Shown: piece by piece, positions 44,902-54,543 of the stretch
Numbering within the stretch: position 1 is the first letter of the stretch
How the letters are laid out: the number at the start of each line of letters is the position of its first letter
DNA from: Variovorax davisae
GTDB taxonomy: Bacteria > Pseudomonadota > Gammaproteobacteria > Burkholderiales > Burkholderiaceae_C
DNA: 64,000 bases
NCBI RefSeq assembly: GCF_030316845.1
Contig: NZ_JASZYS010000005.1
Location: 248,001 to 312,000 of the forward strand
Direction: 5' to 3'
Notes under the pieces: generated by a model
The model's input: the letters and a program-made list of their open reading frames with translations, nothing else
What the model was told of the DNA's origin: nothing
Database searches by the model: none
Made by a program: the position numbers and the translations under genes

Positions 44902-46746
44902 ATGAGATACAAATTTACCCCATTTCGGCAGATTGAAAATATTTATTCGTCGATCATCAACTCGGCGTCGACATTGGCGAGAATTAATAAATTTCTCGAA
45001 GAAAGAGGTTCTGAAGAGGCGAAGGAACGCCAGGATTCGAGTAAGCGCAACTTTGATTTGCTTTCGATCCCACAAGGCCTGGCCTTCGCGGAGGTTGCAC
45101 CCACCGGACAGTCGCAGGCGTCGGCGCTTCGGCGTGAGTTTGAAATTCTCAAATCTGAATTGACTGTCGCCATGCCCGGCAATCCAGCTGCATATGGATG
45201 GAAGACTTATTCTCAGTGCGACGAGGATGGCATCATTCGGGAGTGTTTGAATAGAATTTCGCAAAGCACAGTGCTATCTCGAACGTTCATCGAAATAGGT
45301 TGCGCCGACGGGCTGGAGAACAATACTCATCAGCTGGCGTTGGATGGCTTCGCGGGCTACTGGGTCGATGGCGATTCGGCAAAAATCCGTTTTGTGGAAG
45401 AGCAGTTGGGAGGAGCTGTTTTCCCTGGCCTGCGGGTGCAGGAGGCGTTCGTGACTTTGAGTTCCATGCCCTCGATCGTCAAGAACGCATGCTCATTTTT
45501 GGGCACTGAAGATATTGATTTCTTCTCTCTCGATGTCGATGGCAACGACGCGCACCTCGTTCGCGAGACTTTAGGCTTGATTCGACCCAAGCTTCTTTGT
45601 GTCGAGTACAACGCGAAGTTCCGGCCGCCGACACGTACGGAAATGGACTACGCCGATTCGCATCGTTGGAGCGGCGATGACTATTTCGGCGCGTCATTGC
45701 AGACATGGGTCGACACTTTGGATGGGTATTGCCTCGTAGCGTGCAACCTGAGTGGCGCCAATGCGTTCTTCGTCCGCTCGGATCTCGCAGGCGCATTTCG
45801 CTTGTTCACCATCGCTCAGCTTTATCAGCCGCCTCGCTATTGGCTCGCCGGCAATGTCGAGGGGCACCCGGCGAGCCTCAGGTGGCTGCGCCAGGTGGTA
45901 CGAGAAAACCGAATCGAACGTCCGTGGCTCATCGAGGCCGAGGTTCGTGGGCTGCCTACATTCGATTTTGAGATTCATCGACGCACGGATCAGTACATTT
46001 CTGAAAATCTCGCAAGGAACAGTATTTGGGAACCCTTCGAGACGGAAGTCTTCTGCCGACTGTGTCAGTCTGGAGACTTCGTTCTCGACATTGGTGGAAA
46101 TATCGGCTGGTACTCTGTGCTCGCTTCGAAATTAGTGGGCCCGATCGGTCGACTTCTCACCTTTGAACCTGATCCTGCCAATTTTGCACTCCTCTCGAGA
46201 AATGTGGCACGCTGCGGCGACAGGCCGACCACCGATCTTCGACAAGAGGCAGTCGGTGAAACGCCCTCCAAGGTGAAGTTGTTCCGATCAAGCACCAACC
46301 TGGGAGATCATCGACTCTTCGACGATGGGACCGAACGTGGATCCATCGAGGTCCCTTTGCAAACGCTGGATTCCATGCTCGTCGGCGAAGCACGTTGGCC
46401 GGACATCGTGAAATCCGACACCCAGGGATCGGAAGCGCGAATCCTGCGGGGCGCACGGGCCACCCTGTCAAGGGGCTGGCGTCCCATCTTCCTTCTAGAG
46501 TTCTGGCCCTTCGGCCTGACAGGCTCGGGCAGCGATCCGCTCGCCCTGTGGACGGAGTTGCTGGCCCTGGGCTACAAGATGTATGAAGTCTCGGAGGCGA
46601 ACCCTAGGCTGACGACCCTGGCCGAGTCGCGCATGATGATGCGCCTGTCGACGGATATCACGGTCGAATCCGGTGGCTTCATCAACATTCTTGCCATCCC
46701 TGAAGGCAGCAGTCGCCGGGCTCTGATCGGAGATCTGATCGATTGA
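44902..46746 (+). CDS. tandem-domain FkbM-type methyltransferase
   Basis: This 614-residue protein has two methyltransferase-like halves. The first (about 115-300) has FIEIGCADGLENNTHQLAL and DIDFFSLDVDGNDAHLV. The second (about 380-590) is a clear FkbM domain with LDIGGNIGWYSVLASKLVG, LLTFEPDPANFALL and DIVKSDTQGSEARILRGA. FkbM enzymes O-methylate small molecules or sugars. The N-terminal 90 residues are helical and without known domain. GAGGTG at 44890-44895 supports the ATG. Codon use is AT-richer than upstream genes, suggesting transfer. It opens the polysaccharide locus and converges on the GT4 gene. Confidence 0.85.
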   Translation: MRYKFTPFRQIENIYSSIINSASTLARINKFLEERGSEEAKERQDSSKRNFDLLSIPQGLAFAEVAPTGQSQASALRREFEILKSELTVAMPGNPAAYGWKTYSQCDEDGIIRECLNRISQSTVLSRTFIEIGCADGLENNTHQLALDGFAGYWVDGDSAKIRFVEEQLGGAVFPGLRVQEAFVTLSSMPSIVKNACSFLGTEDIDFFSLDVDGNDAHLVRETLGLIRPKLLCVEYNAKFRPPTRTEMDYADSHRWSGDDYFGASLQTWVDTLDGYCLVACNLSGANAFFVRSDLAGAFRLFTIAQLYQPPRYWLAGNVEGHPASLRWLRQVVRENRIERPWLIEAEVRGLPTFDFEIHRRTDQYISENLARNSIWEPFETEVFCRLCQSGDFVLDIGGNIGWYSVLASKLVGPIGRLLTFEPDPANFALLSRNVARCGDRPTTDLRQEAVGETPSKVKLFRSSTNLGDHRLFDDGTERGSIEVPLQTLDSMLVGEARWPDIVKSDTQGSEARILRGARATLSRGWRPIFLLEFWPFGLTGSGSDPLALWTELLALGYKMYEVSEANPRLTTLAESRMMMRLSTDITVESGGFINILAIPEGSSRRALIGDLID

Positions 46747-46751
46747 GCGGG

Positions 46752-47900
46752 TCAATCTCTTGGGGTGGGGCGGCGATCGTTCATTGCCTGTTGCACCGCC
46801 TCGAGAAACTTGGGTGCCACTGACTCGGGCGCGAACTGACGCAGGTGTTCGGCACCCAACTTCGCGAAGGAGGCGTAGCTGGAAGCGCTGCTTCCAGAGC
46901 GCCATTCAGTCGATCGAACCTCATCGGCCACGCTGGCGATTGCATCGGCGAGCGCGTCGATGTTTGAAGTCGGCACCAGCGTACCGAGTCCGCCACAGAT
47001 CGCGGGCATGTTGGAGTTGTCGTACGCCACGACACGGCAACCGCTGCCGATCGCTTCGACGATGGGAACGCAAAAGCCTTCGTGTTGTGTGGGTAGCGCA
47101 AATATATCCGCCTCCTGAAGCAGACGGTTCTTGGTTTCGTCTGTTGCGTTGCCGTGAAGGAAACCTTCCAGTAGGTTGTCTTGCACGTGCAGCGACTTGA
47201 TCGTCGCGAGAAGCTGGACCAAGAGTCTTTGATCCGAGAAATTGAGATTGCCAACGAGGTCGACTTTGACTTGGCGATAGCCGAGCCGCCGAAGTTCTGG
47301 GGCTTTGACCTCCAGCGCGCGGAGCAGTTGGTCGGGTCCTTTGGCTGGTGTAAACCGACTGATGAAGAGTATCCTCAGCACCTCGTCTCGAAAGCTTGGC
47401 TTCGAGAGCGGTGCACGAAGACTGGAGTGAACTGCCAAGGGAACGACCACGGCATCTCGGTCCAAGTGATGCTCGCGCAGCAACTCGCGGTTCGTGTCAC
47501 TGACGCAGATGACACGATCTGCCCAGCGAAGATTTTGAAGCTGGGCGAATGATCTTTCGATGAGAGTGCGGCTATCTTCTGGTACCAGAGCTGAAGGCGT
47601 AATATTGTGAAATACGACTATTTTTTTTGCTTTTTTCGGGGTGATTGGAAGAAGGTTAAGTAGGGGCGAGTAAATGCCAAAGTGAAAAACGATCAGGTCA
47701 CTGGTCTGAAAATGGCGATCCAGTATCACGTTCTTGAAATTGTCTGCAAGCGTATGAGGTATCGTCTCATAGTCGCAAGCGTAGGTGTAAAGTCGTAGAT
47801 CGTCGTCGCCCCTGTCGGCCAAGAATCGTATCTCGTCGCAGACAGCATTGGAGATGGCGTCGTTGCGTACACAAACGCCGGCCAAGTAAGAGATTTTCAC
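46752..47900 (-). CDS. glycosyltransferase family 4
   Basis: This 382-residue enzyme has a GT-B fold and retaining GT4 signature. The N-terminal half carries a Rossmann-type region (LIVFHFGIYSPLLNLLPI, then VVFHNITPS), and the C-terminal half has FISRFTPAKGPDQLLRAL and the nucleotide-sugar E-x7-E pair Glu274/Glu282 in HEGFCVPIVEA. It would add a sugar to a growing glycan on the cytoplasmic face. The start overlaps the upstream glycosyltransferase part by four bases (47897-47900). Confidence 0.9.
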   Translation of the reverse strand: MKISYLAGVCVRNDAISNAVCDEIRFLADRGDDDLRLYTYACDYETIPHTLADNFKNVILDRHFQTSDLIVFHFGIYSPLLNLLPITPKKAKKIVVFHNITPSALVPEDSRTLIERSFAQLQNLRWADRVICVSDTNRELLREHHLDRDAVVVPLAVHSSLRAPLSKPSFRDEVLRILFISRFTPAKGPDQLLRALEVKAPELRRLGYRQVKVDLVGNLNFSDQRLLVQLLATIKSLHVQDNLLEGFLHGNATDETKNRLLQEADIFALPTQHEGFCVPIVEAIGSGCRVVAYDNSNMPAICGGLGTLVPTSNIDALADAIASVADEVRSTEWRSGSSASSYASFAKLGAEHLRQFAPESVAPKFLEAVQQAMNDRRPTPRD

Positions 47901-48817
47901 TTGCAGGCCTGAAGAAAATATCGCTGGGCCGAGCGATACATCTCAACGCTGCATTGAGCCATCTGGTGCGAGGTAAAGCGTTCGTCAAAGATTTTGCCAC
48001 CCGCAGCCCCCATGTCGCGTCTCAATGCCTTCGAACGCAGGAGTTTCAGGAGCGCGGCGGTCAGCTCTTCGATCGATTCGGATTGCACAAGTAAGCCGCT
48101 TTCGTTTGCCGCCACGACCTCTGGGATCCCACCGACATCGCAACCCACCACGGGCTTGCGCGCTCGCATGGCCTCCAGAAAAACGAGACCGAAGGATTCA
48201 AATCGACTGGGTGCGACGAACAGGTCGCAGGTGGCATAGGCAGCACGGAGTGTTGCGTCGTCCACCCGTCCCTCGAAAATGACCTGGGTCGCCCAGCGCC
48301 GACCCACGGCACTCGTACGAAACTCTTCTGCGTAGGTCTTTCCATTTTCATCGGTTAGCGAATGGTCGCCGACGATCCTGAATAAAGTCCTCGGTTCGAA
48401 GTCGAGTACCCCAGGAATGGCTTTCAGTAAGGTGTCAATGCCTTTGCGTGCTTCCAAACGACCAACGAAGAGCACGACTGGAGCGCAATTGTCGGACATG
48501 CTGGCATTGACAATCGGAGCCAGACCCAAGGGCACCAGATGCAGGCGCGTGGGGTCGAATCTGAAGCCATAGGCATGCTCTATTTCGGTCCGAATCGCCG
48601 AGCTGATAGCTCGCACGCCATCCGCGTGCATCATCAATTCTCTCTCGAGAGTCAACATGGGTGCGCCGAATTGCAGCATCCACTGTCCGTCTTCTCGCTT
48701 TTGCGGGTGGGATTCGAGCCAGAAATGCAGGGTGGTCTGCAGGCTGGTCACCAGCGGCCAGCGCTTTTCAAGCAGGAACGCTATGCCCTCGCAATCCCAG
48801 ATGGGCGCTTCCACCAC
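47897..48817 (-). CDS. GT4 glycosyltransferase C-terminal part, separated by an in-frame TGA
   Basis: This 306-residue open frame has VVLFVGRLEARKGIDTLL, the E-x7-E segment FESFGLVFLEAMRARKPVV and GCDVGGIPEVV, the C-terminal half of a GT4 enzyme. The first half of the GT4 fold is missing here but is present, in the same frame, at the end of the upstream gene. Only the TGA at 48878-48880 separates them. The GTG start assumed at 48817 has no good ribosome-binding site. It may be a non-functional remnant, or the downstream half of one readthrough or mis-sequenced gene. Confidence 0.7.
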   Translation of the reverse strand: MVEAPIWDCEGIAFLLEKRWPLVTSLQTTLHFWLESHPQKREDGQWMLQFGAPMLTLERELMMHADGVRAISSAIRTEIEHAYGFRFDPTRLHLVPLGLAPIVNASMSDNCAPVVLFVGRLEARKGIDTLLKAIPGVLDFEPRTLFRIVGDHSLTDENGKTYAEEFRTSAVGRRWATQVIFEGRVDDATLRAAYATCDLFVAPSRFESFGLVFLEAMRARKPVVGCDVGGIPEVVAANESGLLVQSESIEELTAALLKLLRSKALRRDMGAAGGKIFDERFTSHQMAQCSVEMYRSAQRYFLQACK

Positions 48818-48877
48818 ATCGATATGGTGATGCGTGGATATCCGAACAACCTCTTGATATGCAAGTGCCGACCAATT

Positions 48878-48880
48878 TCA
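48878..48880 (-). other. in-frame TGA splitting a GT2-GT4 fusion gene
   Basis: Translation across this codon continues without frame change: RAIAQKVPQDI, then the stop, then NWSALAYQEVVR and IDVVEAPIWDCEG. In GT4 relatives a Trp commonly sits at the equivalent place, so TGG to TGA is the simplest change. The joined frame 50143 to 47897 would be 748 residues. Confidence 0.75.
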
Positions 48881-50143
48881 GATGTCCTGCGGAACCTTCT
48901 GCGCGATGGCTCGCGGCAGACGCTCGATTCGTCGGTTCTCCAGGCGATGCACCCACACGCCATTTTCGAAGTCGACGCGATTGATATCAGGGCTGCGCGT
49001 GACGACGTGGACGGTATTGCCGCGGGCCGCGTAGGCTTCTGCCAAGTCCTTGTTGAACGTCCCGATTCCTCCGCCATGGCCGGGAGGAAAGTCCTTCGAC
49101 ACCAGCACGATCGTGAGGCCGTCACCCTCGCCGAGCGGCTCGAAGGGCAAAAAGTCCCCGCTCCAATGACTTCTCTTCTGCTGGTCGATCATCGCGTCGG
49201 GTTTTATGCCCTCAAGGCCACGGCGCAAACCAACAGCCAAGGCTCGGTCCACGTCCTGCTCAAATGCGTCGAGGTCATCTTCAACGATCAGGTCATTGTC
49301 GAATGCCCAGGCCATTTCCTCACGTTGCCCCTTTATAAAAGCTGACTGCTCGTGAAGTATTTGTTCGACGCGATGGAAGTCGCGGGCATGTTTGAGAGTG
49401 AAATAGATTTTGTTCTTGATGATCGGATAGCGATTTCGAGGCACTTTGTTGTGGCCGCGGATGCTGCTCGGTGCAAACTTGTGATGCACGTACGCATTGG
49501 GCAGTTGCACGATCATGTAGCCGGCATCGACGATACGCAGACAGACGTCGGTTTCGTCTAAAAAGTACTCGTATTCTTCATCGAAGCCACCAATTTCAAG
49601 AAGGGCCGAGGTGCGGAAGGATGAATTCGTGCCCAAGAGATGCGGAAATCTGAAGCTCTTCGGGTAGCACAAGTGTGGCGTCGCCCCCGCAGGGGAGAGG
49701 TCGGCGGTTCCGAATCGGTCGACCAAGCCATAGCGATACTGAAAGGCATATCCGGTGTGGTCGAATACGTGGCCGCCTACGGCCCCGACCTGCGGGTCGG
49801 CGTACGCGCCTGCCAAGTGCATCAGCCATTCCGGCTCAGGGATTGCGTCGTCGTCGATGAAGGCCACGACATCCCCTCGAGCCATGCAGATCCCGATGTT
49901 GCGCGACACGGAAAGGTTGGCAAGCGGGCAGGATGCCGACCTGATCGAGCCTTGCCAGCGCGCAATGACTTCATCCGACTCGTCTGTGGAAGGCCCGTTG
50001 ACGACGATGACTTCAAACGGTGACTCGTACTTCAGCCATTTGAGACTTCGCAACGTTGCATCGAGACTGCTGCCTCGATTTAACGTGTTGATCACGATGG
50101 AGAAACTAAGCGCGCTGCCTGATCTTGAATCGGACCGATTCAT
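48878..50143 (-). CDS. GT2 glycosyltransferase fused to the N-terminal half of a GT4
   Basis: The 421 residues visible begin with a GT2 (GT-A) domain: FSIVINTLNRGSSLDATLRS at 14-33, the acidic metal motif DVVAFIDDDAIPEPEW (Asp97-99), and a family-typical FLDETDVCLRI. From about residue 343 a second module starts (IVLVSKDFPPGHGGGIGTFN, VHVVTRSPDI), the N-terminal half of a GT4. The frame then meets TGA. It overlaps the downstream end of the methyltransferase gene by four bases. As read, the GT2 part could still function; the GT4 part would be broken. Confidence 0.8.
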   Translation of the reverse strand: MNRSDSRSGSALSFSIVINTLNRGSSLDATLRSLKWLKYESPFEVIVVNGPSTDESDEVIARWQGSIRSASCPLANLSVSRNIGICMARGDVVAFIDDDAIPEPEWLMHLAGAYADPQVGAVGGHVFDHTGYAFQYRYGLVDRFGTADLSPAGATPHLCYPKSFRFPHLLGTNSSFRTSALLEIGGFDEEYEYFLDETDVCLRIVDAGYMIVQLPNAYVHHKFAPSSIRGHNKVPRNRYPIIKNKIYFTLKHARDFHRVEQILHEQSAFIKGQREEMAWAFDNDLIVEDDLDAFEQDVDRALAVGLRRGLEGIKPDAMIDQQKRSHWSGDFLPFEPLGEGDGLTIVLVSKDFPPGHGGGIGTFNKDLAEAYAARGNTVHVVTRSPDINRVDFENGVWVHRLENRRIERLPRAIAQKVPQDI

Positions 50144-51252
50144 AGGCTCGAAGATTCCTTGGTTGCCGAGATCTCGAATTCAAAGCATCGACCGTTTCGT
50201 CGTGCTTGGGCGATGACTTCGGTCTTTTCAAAGCCGGCTTCTTTCATGAGCGCCGAGAGCGATGCAGGCGTGAACATATTGAAGTGAAAGTCGCCGTCGT
50301 AGTCTTGTCCGCCAAAAGTCACTTCCCGTAAGTCCTCATATGGAAAACTGCCGTTGGAATACTCGCGAATCATGGCCTCTGCGTCCGGGACTATCGACAC
50401 CAGCTTGCCTCCGGCCTTCAAGAGGTTGAAATAATAGGGAAGGAGCGATCTGCGTAATTGTTCCTGCGGAAAGTGCTCCAACATGTGCGAAGATCGGATT
50501 TCTTGGATTTCTTGGATTTCTTCATTTTCGAATGGCAATTCGTCTGCTTCGGCGACGATGTCGACTCCTGGCAGTTCTCGCAGATCGATGTTGAGGTAGC
50601 CGTCCACAATCACATGGCCACACCCAATATTGATCTTGGGGCCCGAAATTTTGGCAGCTTCGAGCTTCTCCGGAGCAAGGATCTTGGATTCGGCGCGGAT
50701 TTTTTCGTTGTTCAATGAATTCGATGGTGCGCCATATCGCACCTGGAACATCAATTCGCGTCGAACGAATTCGACGCGGCCGAGGAGATAGGAGATCGAA
50801 GGCCTAAAATCGGAGGAGAGGTTGAAAATCGAGGATTGAAGCCGATCTTCTAGGTTTCGAATATCTGCGGAGAGATTGGCAATCGAAGGTTCGAATCGCT
50901 CGTCTAGATTTCGAAGATCCTTTGTCAGTGTTCGCAGGGCGACCGGGACGGACCTCGCCAAATCGGCTTGTTCGGCTTCGCTTCGTGCGAGTCGGCTGTT
51001 GATGCCGGAAATGGTGTCAAGCAGCTGAGGTAACTGTTGGCCGAAGAATCCCTGTTCACGCTCGCCAGCTTCTCGTATCAACCCCCGCAGTTCCTCGACA
51101 GCTTGATGTGATTCGTAATGCAAGGTGACGAGGTTGGCGTGGCCGTCCAATGTGTTCGGGCCGCGAATGACCGCGACGCCGATGCGTGCAAAACGTCCAA
51201 GAAGTGGCCATGCCGCGACTCCCCGCACGCAGCGCCTAAAAAATGCCTTCAT
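50140..51252 (-). CDS. SAM-dependent methyltransferase with N-terminal coiled coil
   Basis: This 370-residue protein has an N-terminal helical part and a predicted coiled coil (about 75-160) with repeated NL..R units (DLRNLDERFEPSIANLSADI and similar). The class I methyltransferase domain starts at KINIGCGHVIVDGYLNID (about 206-223). The late segment FHFNMFTPASLSALMKEAGF is typical of this group (COG4627-like). A 27-base perfect tandem repeat encodes EIQ repeats near residue 245. It is first of the minus-strand gene group and divergent from rfbB. Confidence 0.85.
   Translation of the reverse strand: MKAFFRRCVRGVAAWPLLGRFARIGVAVIRGPNTLDGHANLVTLHYESHQAVEELRGLIREAGEREQGFFGQQLPQLLDTISGINSRLARSEAEQADLARSVPVALRTLTKDLRNLDERFEPSIANLSADIRNLEDRLQSSIFNLSSDFRPSISYLLGRVEFVRRELMFQVRYGAPSNSLNNEKIRAESKILAPEKLEAAKISGPKINIGCGHVIVDGYLNIDLRELPGVDIVAEADELPFENEEIQEIQEIRSSHMLEHFPQEQLRRSLLPYYFNLLKAGGKLVSIVPDAEAMIREYSNGSFPYEDLREVTFGGQDYDGDFHFNMFTPASLSALMKEAGFEKTEVIAQARRNGRCFEFEISATKESSSL
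50496..50522 (-). repeat. three perfect copies of a 9-base tandem repeat
   Basis: GGATTTCTT occurs three times in a row (50496-50504, 50505-50513, 50514-50522). On the coding strand this gives repeated Glu-Ile-Gln triplets within the methyltransferase. The unit is a multiple of three, so copy-number change would lengthen or shorten the protein without a frameshift. Confidence 0.85.
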
Positions 51253-51659
51253 AAAATCCTGTAGTGAAACGGTTTGGGCCGCTCTCTGGCACTACGCGGG
51301 TGCCAAGGGCAGGGCTCGCGAAGAGCTGCTTGGGTGGTTTCGCTGGTCGTCGAGCTGTTGCGTAGAGATGGCTACGTAAGCGTTAACTTCGCGTGCGATA
51401 AGCAGCCGATGCCGAGATCTTCCGTGCCGCCGGAGTCTATGCATCTGTTTGGCCGATGTATCTGGGAAAAATCTGAATCTAAAATCCGAAGCAGATGAAA
51501 TGGCATCGAGCGAGTTGGCTTCGAGGCGGCTTTCGGTGTCTTTCCAGCGACGACTCGCGGGCCCTGTGCGGCCGTCAGCCCCTAGGCGGAGGGGATAATC
51601 GCGATCTTCCGGGGCGAGCGACAGGCGACCCCCCGGCTCCCGAAACTACGAAGGACGTC
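51253..51659. other. divergent intergenic region upstream of rfbB
   Basis: These 407 bases lie between the minus-strand methyltransferase gene and rfbB and contain no gene I can support. A GATAAT at 51594-51599 resembles a -10 element for rfbB, but no good -35 is seen. No ops/JUMPstart-like element was found. AAGGA at 51651-51655 is the rfbB ribosome-binding site. An open frame from 51495 into rfbB has no family similarity before the ATG at 51660. Confidence 0.55.
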
Positions 51660-52739
51660 ATGATCCTCATCACAGGTGGCGCCGGCTTCATCGGCGCCAA
51701 TTTCGTTCTCGACTGGGCTGCGCAACAGGGCGAAGCCGTGGTCAACCTGGACAAGCTGACCTACGCGGGCAATCTCGAGACCCTGGCGTCGCTCGACGGC
51801 AACCCGAAGCACGTCTTCGTGCAGGGCGACATCGGCGACAGCGCGCTGCTCGACCGGCTGCTGGCCGAGCATCGGCCGCGCGCCGTCGTCAACTTCGCGG
51901 CCGAGTCCCACGTCGACCGGTCGATCCACGGCCCCGAAGACTTCGTCCAGACCAACGTGCTCGGCACCTTCCGCCTGCTGGAGTCGGTGCGGGGCTACTG
52001 GAGCACGCTGCCGGCCGAGCAGAAGGCCGCCTTCCGCTTCCTGCACGTGTCGACCGACGAGGTGTACGGCTCGCTCTCGGCGACCGACCCGGCCTTCACC
52101 GAAGAAAACAAGTACGAGCCCAACAGCCCGTACTCGGCCAGCAAGGCCGCCAGCGACCATCTGGTGCGGGCCTGGCACCACACCTACGGCCTGCCCGTGC
52201 TGACCACCAACTGCTCGAACAACTACGGCCCGTTCCACTTCCCCGAGAAGCTGATCCCGCTGATGATCGTCAACGCGCTGGCCGGCAAGCCGCTGCCCGT
52301 GTACGGCGACGGCATGCAGGTGCGCGACTGGCTCTACGTCAAGGACCACTGCAGCGCGATCCGCCGCGTGCTCGAAGCCGGCCGGCTGGGCGAGACCTAC
52401 AACGTCGGCGGCTGGAACGAGAAGCCCAACATCGAGATCGTCAACACCGTCTGCGCGCTGCTCGACGAACTGCGTCCACGGGCCGACGGCAAGAGCTACC
52501 GCGAGCAGATCAGCTACGTCACCGACCGTCCCGGCCACGACCGCCGCTACGCCATCGATGCCCGCAAGCTCGAACGCGAACTGGGCTGGAAGCCGGCCGA
52601 GACCTTCGACACCGGCATCCGCAAGACCGTCGAGTGGTACTTGGCGAATGGCGAATGGGTGGCCAACGTGCAGAGCGGCGCCTACCGCGAATGGGTGCAG
52701 AAGCAGTACGCGGCTGCGCCCGCCAAGGCGGCGGCATGA
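51660..52739 (+). CDS. rfbB: dTDP-glucose 4,6-dehydratase
   Basis: This 359-residue NAD-dependent SDR enzyme converts dTDP-glucose to dTDP-4-keto-6-deoxyglucose, the second step of dTDP-L-rhamnose synthesis. Visible are the Rossmann [11 protein letters not shown], the catalytic region HVSTDEVYG and the Y-x3-K in [12 protein letters not shown], plus the substrate loop [18 protein letters not shown]. Codon use is high-GC, unlike the preceding minus-strand genes. The four-base overlap with rfbD shows coupled translation. Confidence 0.96.
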   Translation: MILITGGAGFIGANFVLDWAAQQGEAVVNLDKLTYAGNLETLASLDGNPKHVFVQGDIGDSALLDRLLAEHRPRAVVNFAAESHVDRSIHGPEDFVQTNVLGTFRLLESVRGYWSTLPAEQKAAFRFLHVSTDEVYGSLSATDPAFTEENKYEPNSPYSASKAASDHLVRAWHHTYGLPVLTTNCSNNYGPFHFPEKLIPLMIVNALAGKPLPVYGDGMQVRDWLYVKDHCSAIRRVLEAGRLGETYNVGGWNEKPNIEIVNTVCALLDELRPRADGKSYREQISYVTDRPGHDRRYAIDARKLERELGWKPAETFDTGIRKTVEWYLANGEWVANVQSGAYREWVQKQYAAAPAKAAA

Positions 52740-53626
52740 AGCTGCTGCTGCTCGGCAAGGGCGGGCAGGTGGGCTGGGAGCTGCAGCGCAGCCTGGCGCC
52801 GTTGGGCGAGGTCGTGGCGCTCGATTTCGACAGCACCGACTTCCATGCCGACTTCAGCCATCCGGAGCAGCTGGCCGACACGGTGCTCGCGGTGCGGCCC
52901 GACGTGGTCGTCAATTCGGCGGCGCACACCGCGGTCGACAAGGCCGAGAGCGAGCCGGAGTTCGCGCGCAAGCTGAACGCGATCTCGCCGGGCGTGGTGG
53001 CCCAGGCGGCGCAGCAGATCGGTGCGCTGATGGTGCATTACTCGACCGACTACGTGTTCGACGGCAGCGGCAGCAAGCCGTGGTTCGAGGACGACCTCAC
53101 GGCGCCGCTCAGCGTCTACGGCAGCACCAAGCTGGAAGGCGAGCTGCTGGTGGCGCGGCATTGCGCCCGGCACCTGATCTTCCGCACCAGCTGGGTCTAT
53201 GCCGCGCGCGGCGGCAACTTCGCCAAGACCATGCTGCGGCTGGCCAAGGAGCGCGACCGGCTGACCGTGATCGACGACCAGTTCGGCGCGCCGACCGGGG
53301 CGGAGCTGCTGGCCGACGTGACGGCCCATGCCATCTGCGCGACCCTGGCCGACCCGGCCAAGGCGGGGCTTTATCACCTGGTGGCGGGCGGCGAGACCAG
53401 CTGGCACGGCTATGCACGCTTCGTGCTCGCGCAGGCGCAGGCCGCCGGGGTTGCGCTCAAGGCTTCGCCCGACACGGTCGATGCGGTGCCGACCAGTGCC
53501 TTTCCCACCCCCGCCGTTCGCCCACACAATTCCCGGCTGAACACTGACAAGCTGCAGGCGACTTTCGGGCTAAAGCTGCCGCATTGGCAGGCCGGCGTGG
53601 CGCGAATGCTCGCCGAGACCCTCTAA
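52736..53626 (+). CDS. rfbD: dTDP-4-dehydrorhamnose reductase
   Basis: This 296-residue SDR enzyme performs the last step of dTDP-L-rhamnose synthesis, NAD(P)H reduction of dTDP-4-keto-L-rhamnose. The motifs [11 protein letters not shown] (nucleotide binding), STDYVFDG and Y-x3-K in [10 protein letters not shown], and [14 protein letters not shown] are typical. The start ATG 52736 overlaps rfbB by four bases; a longer upstream frame is a shadow. It is followed by rfbA after 16 bases. Confidence 0.95.
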   Translation: MKLLLLGKGGQVGWELQRSLAPLGEVVALDFDSTDFHADFSHPEQLADTVLAVRPDVVVNSAAHTAVDKAESEPEFARKLNAISPGVVAQAAQQIGALMVHYSTDYVFDGSGSKPWFEDDLTAPLSVYGSTKLEGELLVARHCARHLIFRTSWVYAARGGNFAKTMLRLAKERDRLTVIDDQFGAPTGAELLADVTAHAICATLADPAKAGLYHLVAGGETSWHGYARFVLAQAQAAGVALKASPDTVDAVPTSAFPTPAVRPHNSRLNTDKLQATFGLKLPHWQAGVARMLAETL

Positions 53627-53642
53627 TTCGAGACGACAAAGA

Positions 53643-54530
53643 ATGACCCAACGCAAAGGCATCATCCTGGCCGGCGGCTCCGGCACGCGGCTGCACCCGG
53701 CGACCCTGGCCATGAGCAAGCAGCTCCTGCCCGTCTATGACAAGCCGATGATCTACTACCCGCTGAGCACCCTGATGCTCGGCGGCATGCGCGACATCCT
53801 GATCATCAGCACGCCGCAGGACACGCCGCGTTTCCAGCAGTTGCTGGGCGACGGCAGCCAGTGGGGGATCAACCTGCAGTACGCGGTGCAGCCGAGCCCG
53901 GACGGGCTGGCGCAGGCCTTCATCATCGGCGACAAGTTCGTCGGCAATTCGCCGAGTGCGCTGGTGCTGGGCGACAACATCTTCTACGGGCACGACTTCG
54001 TCCACCTGCTGTCGGATGCCGACAAGAAGGACGCCGGTGCGACGGTGTTCGCCTACCACGTGCACGACCCGGAGCGCTACGGCGTGGTCGCCTTCGACGC
54101 CAACGGGAAGGCCAGCAGCATCGAAGAGAAGCCGGTCAAGCCGAAGAGCAGCTATGCGGTCACCGGGCTCTACTTCTACGACAACCAGGTGGTCGACATC
54201 GCCAAGGCGGTCAAGCCGAGCGCGCGCGGCGAACTGGAGATCACGGCCGTCAACCAGGCGTACCTGGATCTGGGCAAGCTCAATGTGCAGATCATGCAGC
54301 GCGGGTACGCGTGGCTGGACACCGGGACGCACGAGAGTTTGCTGGAAGCGGGGCAGTTCATCGCGACGCTGGAGCATCGGCAGGGGTTGAAGATTGCTTG
54401 TCCGGAAGAGATTGCATGGCGCAATGGCTTCATCTCGGGGGCGCAACTCGAGAGTCTCGCGACGCCCCTGGCGAAGAGCGGGTATGGCCGGTACCTCAGG
54501 CATTTGCTGCGCGAAGAGGTGCGCTCTTGA
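53643..54530 (+). CDS. rfbA: glucose-1-phosphate thymidylyltransferase
   Basis: This 295-residue enzyme makes dTDP-glucose from glucose 1-phosphate and dTTP, the first step of the rhamnose pathway. The pyrophosphorylase signature GGSGTRL (11-17) with [20 protein letters not shown], the sugar site [20 protein letters not shown] and the length all match RmlA. It stands third in the rfbB-D-A order. The last 100 bases shift to less GC-rich codons. Confidence 0.96.
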   Translation: MTQRKGIILAGGSGTRLHPATLAMSKQLLPVYDKPMIYYPLSTLMLGGMRDILIISTPQDTPRFQQLLGDGSQWGINLQYAVQPSPDGLAQAFIIGDKFVGNSPSALVLGDNIFYGHDFVHLLSDADKKDAGATVFAYHVHDPERYGVVAFDANGKASSIEEKPVKPKSSYAVTGLYFYDNQVVDIAKAVKPSARGELEITAVNQAYLDLGKLNVQIMQRGYAWLDTGTHESLLEAGQFIATLEHRQGLKIACPEEIAWRNGFISGAQLESLATPLAKSGYGRYLRHLLREEVRS

Positions 54531-54543
54531 AGGTGCTTCCACA

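Noticed and set aside
47897..48817. frameshift between the two GT4 halves
   Set aside because: Both halves are in the same reading frame; only a TGA codon separates them, so it is a nonsense position and not a frameshift.
51495..51659. upstream in-frame extension of rfbB
   Set aside because: The extension has no similarity to the family; the Rossmann motif begins directly after the ATG at 51660, which has its own ribosome-binding site.
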